From: Lysobacterales bacterium
GTDB lineage: Bacteria > Pseudomonadota > Gammaproteobacteria > Xanthomonadales > Ahniellaceae
Assembly: GCA_016721845.1 (NCBI GenBank)
Contig: JADKHK010000013.1
Location: 2,152,501-2,216,500, forward strand
Reading direction: 5' to 3'
Length of the DNA stretch: 64,000 nucleotides
Shown piece by piece: positions 51,127 to 58,851 of this stretch; within the stretch, counting starts at the first letter, position 1, and every line of letters begins with the position of its first letter. A model generated the notes under the pieces. That model saw nothing but the letters and a program-made list of their open reading frames with translations, did not search any database and was not told the origin of the DNA. The position numbers and the translations under genes are program-made.

Positions 51127-52806
51127 ATGACCCAACGTGACGAGCACGACGAGATCCGAAGCGGCGCCGAATGGCTGATCCATGCCCTCGAAGCCGAGGG
51201 TGTGGACACGCTGTTCGGTTATCCGGGCGGCGCCATCATGCCGGTGTACGACGCCCTTGTCGGCTCGAAGCTGCGTCATATCCTCGTACGCCATGAACAG
51301 GGCGCGGCACTGGCGGCGGTCGGTTATGCGCGCGCCAGCGGTCGCGTCGGCGTGTGCATGGCGACCAGCGGACCCGGTGCGACCAACCTGCTGACCGGCA
51401 TCGCCGATGCGTACCTCGACTCGGTGCCGATGGTGGCGATCACCGGTCAGGTGCCGACGCACCTGATGGGCACCGATGCGTTCCAGGAAGTCGACGTGTT
51501 CGGCATGTCGCTGCCGATCGTGAAACACAGCTTCGTCGTGCGCCGCACCGAGGACATCGTCGCGACCGTTCGCGAAGCCTTCGCGATCGCCGCCGAAGGC
51601 CGACCCGGACCGGTGCTGATCGACCTGCCGAAAGACGTCACCGTGGCGAAGGCGAGGTCACGGGCCAGCACGCGCATCGAGCAGCATCCGGGCGCGCCGC
51701 ATGGCCGCGACATCGCCCAGGCGCGCGCCTTGCTCGCCGCCGCGCAGCGCCCGGTGATCTATGCCGGCGGCGGCGTCGGCATCGCCCATGCGGAAGCGGC
51801 CCTGCAGAAGTTCCACCACGTCACGCGCGCACCCGCGGTGTGCACGCTGAAAGGCCTGGGCGGCGTCGACGCGAACGATCCGCTCTATCTCGGCATGCTC
51901 GGCATGCATGGCAATCAGGCCGCGAACTTCGCCGTCGACGAGGCTGACCTGCTGATCGTCGTCGGCGCACGGTTCGATGATCGCGCCACCGGCAAGCTGG
52001 ATACGTTTGCCCCCAAGGCCCAGGTCATCCATCTCGATGCCGACGCAGCGGAGATTGGCAAGCTGCGCCGCGCCGATGTCTCGCTGCATGGCGATCTGGC
52101 GCGCAGTCTGGACGCGATCGCGATGCCGTTGAAGATCGACCCGTGGCGCGCGCATTGCCAGGGTCTGCGCGCGAAACACGCGTGGCGCTACGACGCGCCC
52201 GGAGAGGACATCTACGCGCCGCTGCTGCTCAAGCAACTGAGCGACATGGGCGGGCCGCAGATGATCGTCAGCTGCGATGTCGGCCAGCACCAGATGTGGG
52301 TCGCGCAGCATTGCCGCTTCGCGCGTATCAGCCATCACCTGTCCAGCGCCGGGCTCGGCACCATGGGTTTCGGCCTGCCGGCAGCGATCGGCGCCAAGCT
52401 CGCGTGTCCGGAGTCACCCGTGGTCTGCGTCAGCGGCGACGGCTCGATCATGATGAACATCCAGGAGCTGGCGACCCTGTTCCGCTACGGCATCCCGATC
52501 AAGATCGTGCTGCTCGACAATGCCGGCCTCGGCATGGTGCGGCAGTGGCAGACGCTGTTCTTCAACGATCGCCACAGCGAAGTGGACCTGTCCGACAACC
52601 CGGATTTCGCAGAACTGGCACGCGCCTTCCGTATTCCGGCCGCGACCATCACCCGTCGTGACGAGGTCGAAGGTGCGTTGCGCACCTTGCTGGATGCACC
52701 CGGCGCGTTCCTGCTGCACGTGAAGATCGACGCCAAGGCGAACGTCTGGCCGCTGGTGCCGCCGGGCAAGTCGAACGCGCAGATGATCGAGGCGCAGGCG
52801 ACATGA
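51127..52806 (+). CDS. ilvB: Acetolactate synthase large subunit
   Basis: A 559-residue ThDP-, FAD- and Mg-dependent catalytic subunit. Markers are GVDTLFGYPGGAIMPVYDAL, the activating Glu in VRHEQGAALAAVGYARASG, GPGATNLLTGIADAY and the ThDP-Mg motif GDGSIMMNIQELATL, then NNAG-like LDNAGLGMVRQWQ. It starts 9 bp after ilvC. Its regulatory subunit gene is separated from it by a promoter and attenuator. Confidence 0.95.
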   Translation: MTQRDEHDEIRSGAEWLIHALEAEGVDTLFGYPGGAIMPVYDALVGSKLRHILVRHEQGAALAAVGYARASGRVGVCMATSGPGATNLLTGIADAYLDSVPMVAITGQVPTHLMGTDAFQEVDVFGMSLPIVKHSFVVRRTEDIVATVREAFAIAAEGRPGPVLIDLPKDVTVAKARSRASTRIEQHPGAPHGRDIAQARALLAAAQRPVIYAGGGVGIAHAEAALQKFHHVTRAPAVCTLKGLGGVDANDPLYLGMLGMHGNQAANFAVDEADLLIVVGARFDDRATGKLDTFAPKAQVIHLDADAAEIGKLRRADVSLHGDLARSLDAIAMPLKIDPWRAHCQGLRAKHAWRYDAPGEDIYAPLLLKQLSDMGGPQMIVSCDVGQHQMWVAQHCRFARISHHLSSAGLGTMGFGLPAAIGAKLACPESPVVCVSGDGSIMMNIQELATLFRYGIPIKIVLLDNAGLGMVRQWQTLFFNDRHSEVDLSDNPDFAELARAFRIPAATITRRDEVEGALRTLLDAPGAFLLHVKIDAKANVWPLVPPGKSNAQMIEAQAT

Positions 52807-52817
52807 CAAAGCTTCAT
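52803..52817. promoter_or_regulatory. Dyad box upstream of the ilvM promoter
   Basis: ATGACAAAGCTTCAT matches the box at 48010 in 13 of 15 positions and overlaps the ilvB stop codon. It lies 21 bp from the -35, against 11 bp for the leu copy. Confidence 0.42.
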
Positions 52818-52838
52818 GAACCGTATCGAACAATCCGC

Positions 52839-52868
52839 TTGACAGCACTACACGACCAAACATAGCTT
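52839..52868 (+). promoter_or_regulatory. Internal promoter for ilvM-E-A
   Basis: CGCTTGACA contains TTGACA at 52839-52844. After an 18-bp spacer comes TAGCTT (52863-52868), then CGGACCC and the leader ATG. The spacing is the same as in the leu and ilvD promoters. Confidence 0.72.
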
Positions 52869-52875
52869 CGGACCC

Positions 52876-53022
52876 ATGATGAATTTCCGCGCCACGATGC
52901 AGCAGATCGCGAACACCGCTCCGGTGTCGGCGGTTGTTGCGTCGGTCGCGAAGCTCGTTGCGCTGGTACTCGTACTTGTACTCATTACGCCCTCACCGGA
53001 GCGGGACGAGTGCTTGACCTGA
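52876..53022 (+). CDS. ilvM-E-A leader peptide
   Basis: A 48-residue peptide with control run LVALVLVLVLI (residues 27-37) and an ERDECLT end. There is no ribosome binding site; the ATG lies seven bases after the -10. GAGCGGG within the Glu-Arg-Asp codons (52999-53005) pairs with CCCGCTC at 53060-53066. The stop codon lies in CCTGA (53018-53022), which pairs with TCAGG (53040-53044). Confidence 0.83.
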   Translation: MMNFRATMQQIANTAPVSAVVASVAKLVALVLVLVLITPSPERDECLT

Positions 53023-53054
53023 CGCAATAGACCACCCCATCAGGACAACAACCG

Positions 53055-53085
53055 AAACCCCCGCTCCGAAAGGAAGCGGGGGTTT
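53055..53085 (+). terminator. ilvM attenuator terminator
   Basis: AAACCCCCGCT and AGCGGGGGTTT form the stem around CCGAAAGGA, followed by CGCGTTTT. Its loop and flanks are nearly identical to the ilvD attenuator terminator. The gap 52807-53144 holds only this promoter, leader and terminator. Confidence 0.87.
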
Positions 53086-53144
53086 CGCGTTTTGGGGTCC
53101 CGAAAGAATCGCAATCGACGCATCACACTGACCGGAGAAGCACG

Positions 53145-53417
53145 ATGAACGACAACCATGCACTGGGACTGGTTCTGAGCCGCAGCGAAGGCGCCCTGTT
53201 GCGTCTGCTCGGCACCGTGCAACGTCGCGGCTTCGAGATCGCCGGCCTGACCACGCAGCCACGCGACGCCGACACCTGGATCGTGCTGATGCAGCTCAGC
53301 TCCTCGCGCGACGTGCAGACGCTGAAGCGTCAGGTCGAGAAGCTCTACGACGTCGTCGGCTTCCTCGATACCGAAACCCAACCGCGCCGCATGCCGCAAC
53401 TCGCGGCCGTCGCCTGA
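53145..53417 (+). CDS. ilvM: Acetolactate synthase small subunit, ACT domain
   Basis: A 90-residue single ACT domain (ALLRLLGTVQRRGFEIAGLT; VGFLDTET) like the short IlvM regulators, not the longer IlvH/IlvN. It likely binds the IlvB catalytic subunit and may set feedback inhibition. It follows a GGAGAAG ribosome site and is the first gene after the internal attenuator. Confidence 0.87.
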   Translation: MNDNHALGLVLSRSEGALLRLLGTVQRRGFEIAGLTTQPRDADTWIVLMQLSSSRDVQTLKRQVEKLYDVVGFLDTETQPRRMPQLAAVA

Positions 53418-53440
53418 ACCCTGACCACGAGGCTTTCGCC

Positions 53441-54415
53441 ATGTCCTTCAAAGCCACCCAATACATCTGGCACAACGGCCACTTCGTTCCCTGGCAGGAC
53501 GCGAAGATCCACGTGCTCTCGCACGGCCTGCACTACGGCTCGTCGGTGTTCGAGGGCATTCGCGCCTACGCGACGCCCAAGGGCACCGCGATCTTCCGCC
53601 TCACCGATCACCTCGAGCGCATGTACGAGTCGGCGCGCATCCACCGCATGAACATTCCTTACGGACTCGGTGACCTGCACGAGGCCTGTCGCCAGATCGT
53701 GCGCAACAACCGCCTGACCAAGGGCGCCTATCTGCGACCGATCGCCTATCGCGGGATGATCGGCTATTCGCTGGCGCCGAATCCGGATGCGCCCGTCGAA
53801 GTCGCGATCGCCGCGACCGAGATGGCGGCCTTCCTCGGCAACGAGGCGCTGGAGAAGGGTGTCGATGCCTGCATCTCGTCGTGGCAACGACCCGCCGCGA
53901 ACACCTTGCCGGTGTCGGCCAAGGCTGGCGGCAACTATCTCAGCAGCCAGCAGATCAGCATGGAAGCCGCGCGCCACGGCTACCACGAAGGCATCGCGCT
54001 GAACGTCGACGGCATGCTCAGCGAAGGCGGCGGCGAGAACCTGTTCCTGGTCAAGAAGGGCGTGCTGTACACGCCGCCGACCGGCGCCGCCATTCTCGCC
54101 GGCATCACCCGCGATTCGATCCTGCACCTGAGCCGCCAGCTCGGCTACGAGGTGCGCGAGCAGGCTTTGCCGCGCGAAGCCCTGTACGTCTGCGACGAGG
54201 CTTTCTTCACCGGCACGGCCTGCGAGATCACGCCGATCCGTTCGATCGACGGACTGACCATCGGCAACGGCAGCCGTGGCCCGATCACCGCGGAGATCCA
54301 GGACGCCTTCTTCGGTCTGTTCAACGGCAGCACACATGATGCATGGGGCTGGCTCGAACACGTCGGTGGCGGCGAGATCGAAGTCCACCACGACCTCGCC
54401 ACCGCGCTCGCATGA
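53441..54415 (+). CDS. ilvE: Branched-chain amino-acid aminotransferase
   Basis: A 324-residue fold-type IV PLP enzyme for the last step of Ile, Val and Leu synthesis. It has YIWHNGHFVPWQDAKIHVLS, HGLHYGSSVFEGIRAY, the PLP lysine in VSAKAGGNYLSSQ (Lys161), the substrate-loop LSEGGGENLFLVK and the late TGTACEITPI. The stop overlaps the ilvA ATG. Confidence 0.96.
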   Translation: MSFKATQYIWHNGHFVPWQDAKIHVLSHGLHYGSSVFEGIRAYATPKGTAIFRLTDHLERMYESARIHRMNIPYGLGDLHEACRQIVRNNRLTKGAYLRPIAYRGMIGYSLAPNPDAPVEVAIAATEMAAFLGNEALEKGVDACISSWQRPAANTLPVSAKAGGNYLSSQQISMEAARHGYHEGIALNVDGMLSEGGGENLFLVKKGVLYTPPTGAAILAGITRDSILHLSRQLGYEVREQALPREALYVCDEAFFTGTACEITPIRSIDGLTIGNGSRGPITAEIQDAFFGLFNGSTHDAWGWLEHVGGGEIEVHHDLATALA

Positions 54416-55977
54416 CGGATCCGGCGGCCACCGTCGCACCCGTTTCGCCCTCCCCGGCGACGGTGGCCGCCGACTATCTCGGTCGCGTGCTCAAGGCACG
54501 CGTCTACGATGTCGCGATCGAATCGGCGTTGGAGCGTGCGCCACGCCTGTCGAAGCGGCTCGGTGCGCTGGTACTGCTGAAACGCGAGGACCAGCAGCCG
54601 GTGTTTTCGTTCAAGCTGCGCGGTGCGTTCAACAAGATCGCCACGCTGGATGCGACGGCGCGTGCGCGCGGCGTCATTTGCGCTTCGGCCGGCAACCATG
54701 CCCAGGGCGTCGCGCTCGCGGCGCGCCGACTCGGACTGCGCGCGGTCATCGTGATGCCGACGACGACCCCGCGCATCAAGATCAACGCGGTCGGTGATCT
54801 GGGCGGCGAGATCGTGCTGCACGGCGACGACTTCGACGCCGCCTACACCCATGCACGCGAGATCGAACGGCGCGACGGCCTCAGCTTCGTGCATCCGTTC
54901 GACGACCCGGACGTGATCGCCGGCCAGGGCACGATCGCGATGGAAATCCTGCGCCAACGTCATGGCGACGAGATCGGCTGCATCGTGGTGCCGGTCGGCG
55001 GCGGTGGTCTGATCGCCGGCATCGCCGCGTACACCAAGGCGCTGTATCCGCACATCCGCATCATCGGCGTTGAATCCGAAGACGCACCGACGCTGCACGA
55101 CGCGCTGGCCGCCGGCCGACCGGTGCGCCTGCCGCGCGTCGGCGTGTTTGCCGATGGCACCGCGGTGCGCGAGATCGGCCATGAATCCTTTCGCATCGTG
55201 CGCAACTTCGTGGACGAGATCGTGCTGGTGTCCACCGACGAGATCTGCGCGGCGATCCAGGACATCTTCGAGGACACCCGCGTCGTCGCCGAACCCTCGG
55301 GTGCGCTCGCGGTTGCGGGACTGAAACGCTGGCTGCAAACACACGACGGCGGCGAACGCGCCTGCGTCGCCGTGGTCAGCGGCGCCAACATGGGCTTCGA
55401 TCGTCTGCGCCATGTCGCCGAACGCGCCGACCTCGGTGCCGAGCGCGAGATGCTGCTCGCCGTCACCATCCCCGAGCAGCCCGGCAGCTTCAAGCGCTTC
55501 TGCGAAGTCATCGGCACGCGCGCGGTGACCGAGTTCAACTATCGCTACAGCGATGCCGGCGCGGCGCACATTTTCGTCGGCCTCGCCATCGACCCGGGCA
55601 GCGACGACCGGAATCATGTCGTTCATGCGATTCGCGCCGCCGGCCTGGCGGTGGAAGACCTCAGCCGCAACGAGATGGCCAAGCTGCATGTGCGCTACAT
55701 GGTCGGCGGCAAGGCCGCGGGCATCGCCGACGAGCGCCTGTTCCGCTTCGAGTTCCCGGAGCGCCGCGGCGCACTGCTGAAGTTCCTCGACGCGATCGGC
55801 ACCGACTGGAACATCAGCCTGTTCCACTACCGCAACCATGGCTCGGACTACGGCCGCGTACTCGCCGGCATCCAGGTGCCGGCCGGCACCCGCGAGGCCT
55901 TCGCACAACATCTGGCCGACCTCGGCTATCCGCATGTAGACGAGACAATGAATCCGGCGTATCGCGCATTTCTTTAG
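54412..55977 (+). CDS. ilvA: Threonine ammonia-lyase, biosynthetic
   Basis: A 521-residue PLP enzyme feeding 2-ketobutyrate to isoleucine. The PLP lysine is Lys68 in VFSFKLRGAFN, and the phosphate loop is in VPVGGGGLIAGIA. Two C-terminal ACT-like regulatory domains (from about residue 340: EREMLLAVTIPEQPGSFKRF and LFRFEFPERRGALLKFL) mark the isoleucine-inhibited type. It starts at the ATG within the ilvE stop overlap. Last gene of the ilvM-E-A unit. Confidence 0.96.
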   Translation: MTDPAATVAPVSPSPATVAADYLGRVLKARVYDVAIESALERAPRLSKRLGALVLLKREDQQPVFSFKLRGAFNKIATLDATARARGVICASAGNHAQGVALAARRLGLRAVIVMPTTTPRIKINAVGDLGGEIVLHGDDFDAAYTHAREIERRDGLSFVHPFDDPDVIAGQGTIAMEILRQRHGDEIGCIVVPVGGGGLIAGIAAYTKALYPHIRIIGVESEDAPTLHDALAAGRPVRLPRVGVFADGTAVREIGHESFRIVRNFVDEIVLVSTDEICAAIQDIFEDTRVVAEPSGALAVAGLKRWLQTHDGGERACVAVVSGANMGFDRLRHVAERADLGAEREMLLAVTIPEQPGSFKRFCEVIGTRAVTEFNYRYSDAGAAHIFVGLAIDPGSDDRNHVVHAIRAAGLAVEDLSRNEMAKLHVRYMVGGKAAGIADERLFRFEFPERRGALLKFLDAIGTDWNISLFHYRNHGSDYGRVLAGIQVPAGTREAFAQHLADLGYPHVDETMNPAYRAFL

Positions 55978-56028
55978 CGCGGTCGCGCCGATTTCATGCG
56001 ACGCTATGGCGATCGAAGGAGATACGTC

Positions 56029-56958
56029 ATGCGCCGCTACCTGCACACCTTGATCGCTCTTGTTGCATTCATGATGGCCGGTACAGCAAGCGCCCAGGCC
56101 ACGCGCACCTGGGTGTCCGGGGTCGGTGACGATGTCAATCCCTGCTCGCGCACGGCGCCGTGCAAGACCTTTGCCGGCGCGATCAGCAAGACCGCGGCCG
56201 GCGGCGAGATCAGCGTGCTCGACCCGGGCGGCTATGGCACGTTGACGATTACGAAGTCCATCACGCTGCAAAGTGACGGCGATCTCGGCAGCATCCTGAA
56301 TGCGAACACGTCAGGCGTCATCGTCAATTGTGCTGCGGCGTGCAACGTGGGACTGCGCAATATCCGACTGAATGGTGCCGGCACGACGATCGGCACGTTC
56401 GGTGTGCGAATTCTGGCGGCAAGCAAGGTGACACTGGAGGACGTGATCATCGAGACCAGTGACATCGGCGTCGAAATCGCGACCTCTGCCGCGACCCAGG
56501 TCTCGCTGCTGCGCACCACGATCCGCAACGTGGCGGACACGGCGGACGAAGCGGCGATCCGGGTCGCGCCGACTGCGAGCAGCGTGGTCCTGACGATCAA
56601 CGATAGCCAGATCGACACCCTGAATCGCGGCGTCCTGGTGACGGGTGCCGCCGAGGTTTACCTGCGCAACACGACCCTGAGCGGCGGCCTGCAGGATGGC
56701 CTGCTGCTGCTGCCGACGGTCCCGTCGCCCGGCCCGGTGATCAGCGTGATGGTCGAGGGCAGCCGCATCACCGATTTCGGCGCGGCCGGCATCAGCGCGT
56801 CGGGGGGCAACACCATCGTGCGAGTGGGTGACAGCACGATCAGCGGCAATTCCACCGGCGTGATCACCAGCAACAATGCCGTGGTCAATTCCTACGGCAA
56901 CAATCGAATCATCGGCAACGTCAGCAATGGCAGCGTGTCGCCGACATCGATGCAATAG
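56029..56958 (+). CDS. Secreted right-handed beta-helix protein
   Basis: A 309-residue protein with signal peptide (LIALVAFMMAGTASAQA, cleavage near residue 22). The mature part starts RTWVSGVGDDVNPCSRTAPC, the conserved opening of a family of parallel beta-helix proteins, then has repeated strand-turn units rich in Gly, Asn and Thr. No catalytic residues of pectate lyases are obvious. The start at 56029 has an AAGGAG ribosome site. Confidence 0.85.
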   Translation: MRRYLHTLIALVAFMMAGTASAQATRTWVSGVGDDVNPCSRTAPCKTFAGAISKTAAGGEISVLDPGGYGTLTITKSITLQSDGDLGSILNANTSGVIVNCAAACNVGLRNIRLNGAGTTIGTFGVRILAASKVTLEDVIIETSDIGVEIATSAATQVSLLRTTIRNVADTADEAAIRVAPTASSVVLTINDSQIDTLNRGVLVTGAAEVYLRNTTLSGGLQDGLLLLPTVPSPGPVISVMVEGSRITDFGAAGISASGGNTIVRVGDSTISGNSTGVITSNNAVVNSYGNNRIIGNVSNGSVSPTSMQ

Positions 56959-56970
56959 CGCGCTGGGCGC

Positions 56971-57729
56971 TCACTCGAAACCGTCCTTGAACAGGCCGGG
57001 CGCGTTCAACACCGCCAGCGTCGCCTGCCAGTTGCTGGTCGACGCAGGTGCGATGCCGATCAAGGCGGCACCGCTGACATCGCCCTGATGGGCGACACGC
57101 AGACACAGATTCAGTGCTGCATTGCACGCACCCCCGTCGGACACGGCGGTACCGGGGGTCAGCGTCAACGCATTCGGATTCGCCTCGAAAATGAAAGCGG
57201 CGATCGCCATGCCGCCCGCAACCGATTGCTTGCCATCGACGACCGGGGAGTCGGCGGCCAGTCCCTGCGCCTGCCCGTCGGTCAGATTGGCTGAACCACC
57301 GGAGATGAAGCTCGTATAACGCATGCCGCGCACACAGACGGACCTTGCGGCTTCCACCTGACTGAATCCGAGCGTGAACCCGGCGCCAGAGGCGACCGCC
57401 TGCGTCGCCGTGCCACGCAGCAACAACACGCTGCGATCACTCGTCTCCGACTTGTGTCCGCCCAGCGTGCTCCAGGCGACGCCCGCAGGGCCACTGACGA
57501 CAAGATCCGGCGCATCGGCCGAATCCACCGCCACCGCCAGCACGATGCTCTGGCCGGCGATCAGCGACTGCGCCGTGTTGATGTTGACGAGGCGATTGGC
57601 CGGGATGGCCGGACAGGCCGAGGCCACGATCGACACCGGTGTCTCGGCCGCCAGGGCCCACCCGGAGGCGGTCAGCGCGAGCACCGAAACAGCACGAAGT
57701 TTCCAGCGGCGCGGCGTAGTGGAGGTCAT
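56971..57729 (-). CDS. Secreted hypothetical protein with DGFE C-terminus
   Basis: A 252-residue protein with a signal peptide (VSVLALTASGWALA) and a beta-rich body of Ala, Ser, Gly and Val. Cysteine pairs appear at CPA, SVCVRG and GACNAALNLCL. It ends in LFKDGFE, a short end I have seen on many secreted proteins of this order (recall only). Its ATG overlaps the yceH stop, so the two are coupled. Confidence 0.78.
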   Translation of the reverse strand: MTSTTPRRWKLRAVSVLALTASGWALAAETPVSIVASACPAIPANRLVNINTAQSLIAGQSIVLAVAVDSADAPDLVVSGPAGVAWSTLGGHKSETSDRSVLLLRGTATQAVASGAGFTLGFSQVEAARSVCVRGMRYTSFISGGSANLTDGQAQGLAADSPVVDGKQSVAGGMAIAAFIFEANPNALTLTPGTAVSDGGACNAALNLCLRVAHQGDVSGAALIGIAPASTSNWQATLAVLNAPGLFKDGFE

Positions 57730-58409
57730 GGCGCGAGGCTAGCATCGTCCGTTGTCGCCTGCGCGGCGCCACCGCGCTCCAGCGACGTCAGTCGTTCCGA
57801 CAGCTCCGCGACCATCTGCTCCAGCGCCGCAACGCGTGCAGACAACGATCCCGCACTCGCGGCACCGGCCTCGTCGTCGCGCTGCTCGGCCCGGACCTGC
57901 GCCTCGACCGGCCCGCAGAACAGTTGCGCAAATCGATCCTCGCGCTGCCCGGCCGCACGCCCGACATTGGCGACGAAACCGCGCTGCTGCAGCCGCTCCA
58001 GCACCAGTTTCAGCTCGTCAAGCGAACCGATGTCGGCGAGGCGCTCGCTGCGCGTCAGCAGCTCCGAGGCGGACTGCGGTCCACGCAACATCAGCAGGCA
58101 CAGCAGTGCGCGTTGCGGTCGCGTCACGCTGAGCTTGTCCTCGATGCGATGCTCGTAACGGTGTGCGCGCGACCCGTGCACGACACGCACCCAGCTGCGA
58201 TCCTCGAGTTCGCGCAAGGCATGCCCGACCTCGCCCTCTTCGATCGACATGATCGGTTCTCGACTGGTCTTCTGGTTCGCCGCCAGCACCAGCGAGTTCA
58301 CCGTCAGCGGATACGATTCCGGCGTGGTCACCGCCTTCTCGATCAGGCAGCCGATGATGCGGGCTTCGGCGGGGGTCAACTTCAGCGATTCATCGAGGGT
58401 GTCGGACAT
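57726..58409 (-). CDS. yceH: YceH (UPF0502) family protein
   Basis: A 227-residue protein with the DUF480 core: LTPAEARIIGCLIEKAVTTP, PLTVNSLVLAANQKTSREP and LCLLMLRGPQSASELLTRSERL, two winged-helix-like modules. The C-terminus is a short coiled coil (LSARVAALEQMVAELSERL). Role is not established. The ATG at 58409 has a GGAG seven bases upstream. Confidence 0.9.
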   Translation of the reverse strand: MSDTLDESLKLTPAEARIIGCLIEKAVTTPESYPLTVNSLVLAANQKTSREPIMSIEEGEVGHALRELEDRSWVRVVHGSRAHRYEHRIEDKLSVTRPQRALLCLLMLRGPQSASELLTRSERLADIGSLDELKLVLERLQQRGFVANVGRAAGQREDRFAQLFCGPVEAQVRAEQRDDEAGAASAGSLSARVAALEQMVAELSERLTSLERGGAAQATTDDASLAP

Positions 58410-58547
58410 GCGCATCTCCAGCAACGAAGACGCGCAGTCTGACAAGTCAGCCCGCTCACGGCATCAAGTCGTTCGCAGTCGTACACACTTGTCCGGTGGA
58501 TTCACCTGCGCCCGGAAATCGATCGGCCAGGCCGACGTCCGGCCCAC

Positions 58548-58745
58548 TTAAGGTTTCAGCGGGCAGGTAGTGAGACCGAGCAGCATGTACAGCGGGCAAA
58601 AGCCGACCGCAGCGGTGGCGAACGGAATCAATGCGGCGAGGCCGATCCAGCGCATCGGGCCTTCGAGCGTGAAGGCGAACCCGATGATGGCCAGGCCGAG
58701 GACGATGCGGACGATCGCATCGACGGAACCGACGTTCTTCTTCAT
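58548..58745 (-). CDS. DUF2892 (YgaP-type) small membrane protein
   Basis: A 65-residue protein with two membrane helices (IVRIVLGLAIIGFAFT and the GLAALIPFATAAVG region) and the family ending CPLYMLLGLTTCP. In other bacteria this module is fused to or near rhodaneses. The ATG at 58745 fits the family N-terminus MKKNVGSVD. Confidence 0.88.
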   Translation of the reverse strand: MKKNVGSVDAIVRIVLGLAIIGFAFTLEGPMRWIGLAALIPFATAAVGFCPLYMLLGLTTCPLKP

Positions 58746-58851
58746 GGCGATTGCTCCCGAGAGGTGGACCCGATTCTGCGCCGAACCGGAGATTCGGAAT
58801 TGACCCGCATCAATCCGACGGCGGGGCAATCGCCTGAGCTAGCATCCGCAC

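Noticed and set aside
49024..51528. 834-codon minus-strand frame spanning ilvD, ilvC and ilvB
   Set aside because: It crosses three real genes on the other strand and has no recognisable domain.
54145..56271. 708-codon minus-strand frame across ilvE, ilvA and the beta-helix gene
   Set aside because: Shadow of real plus-strand genes; no family resemblance.
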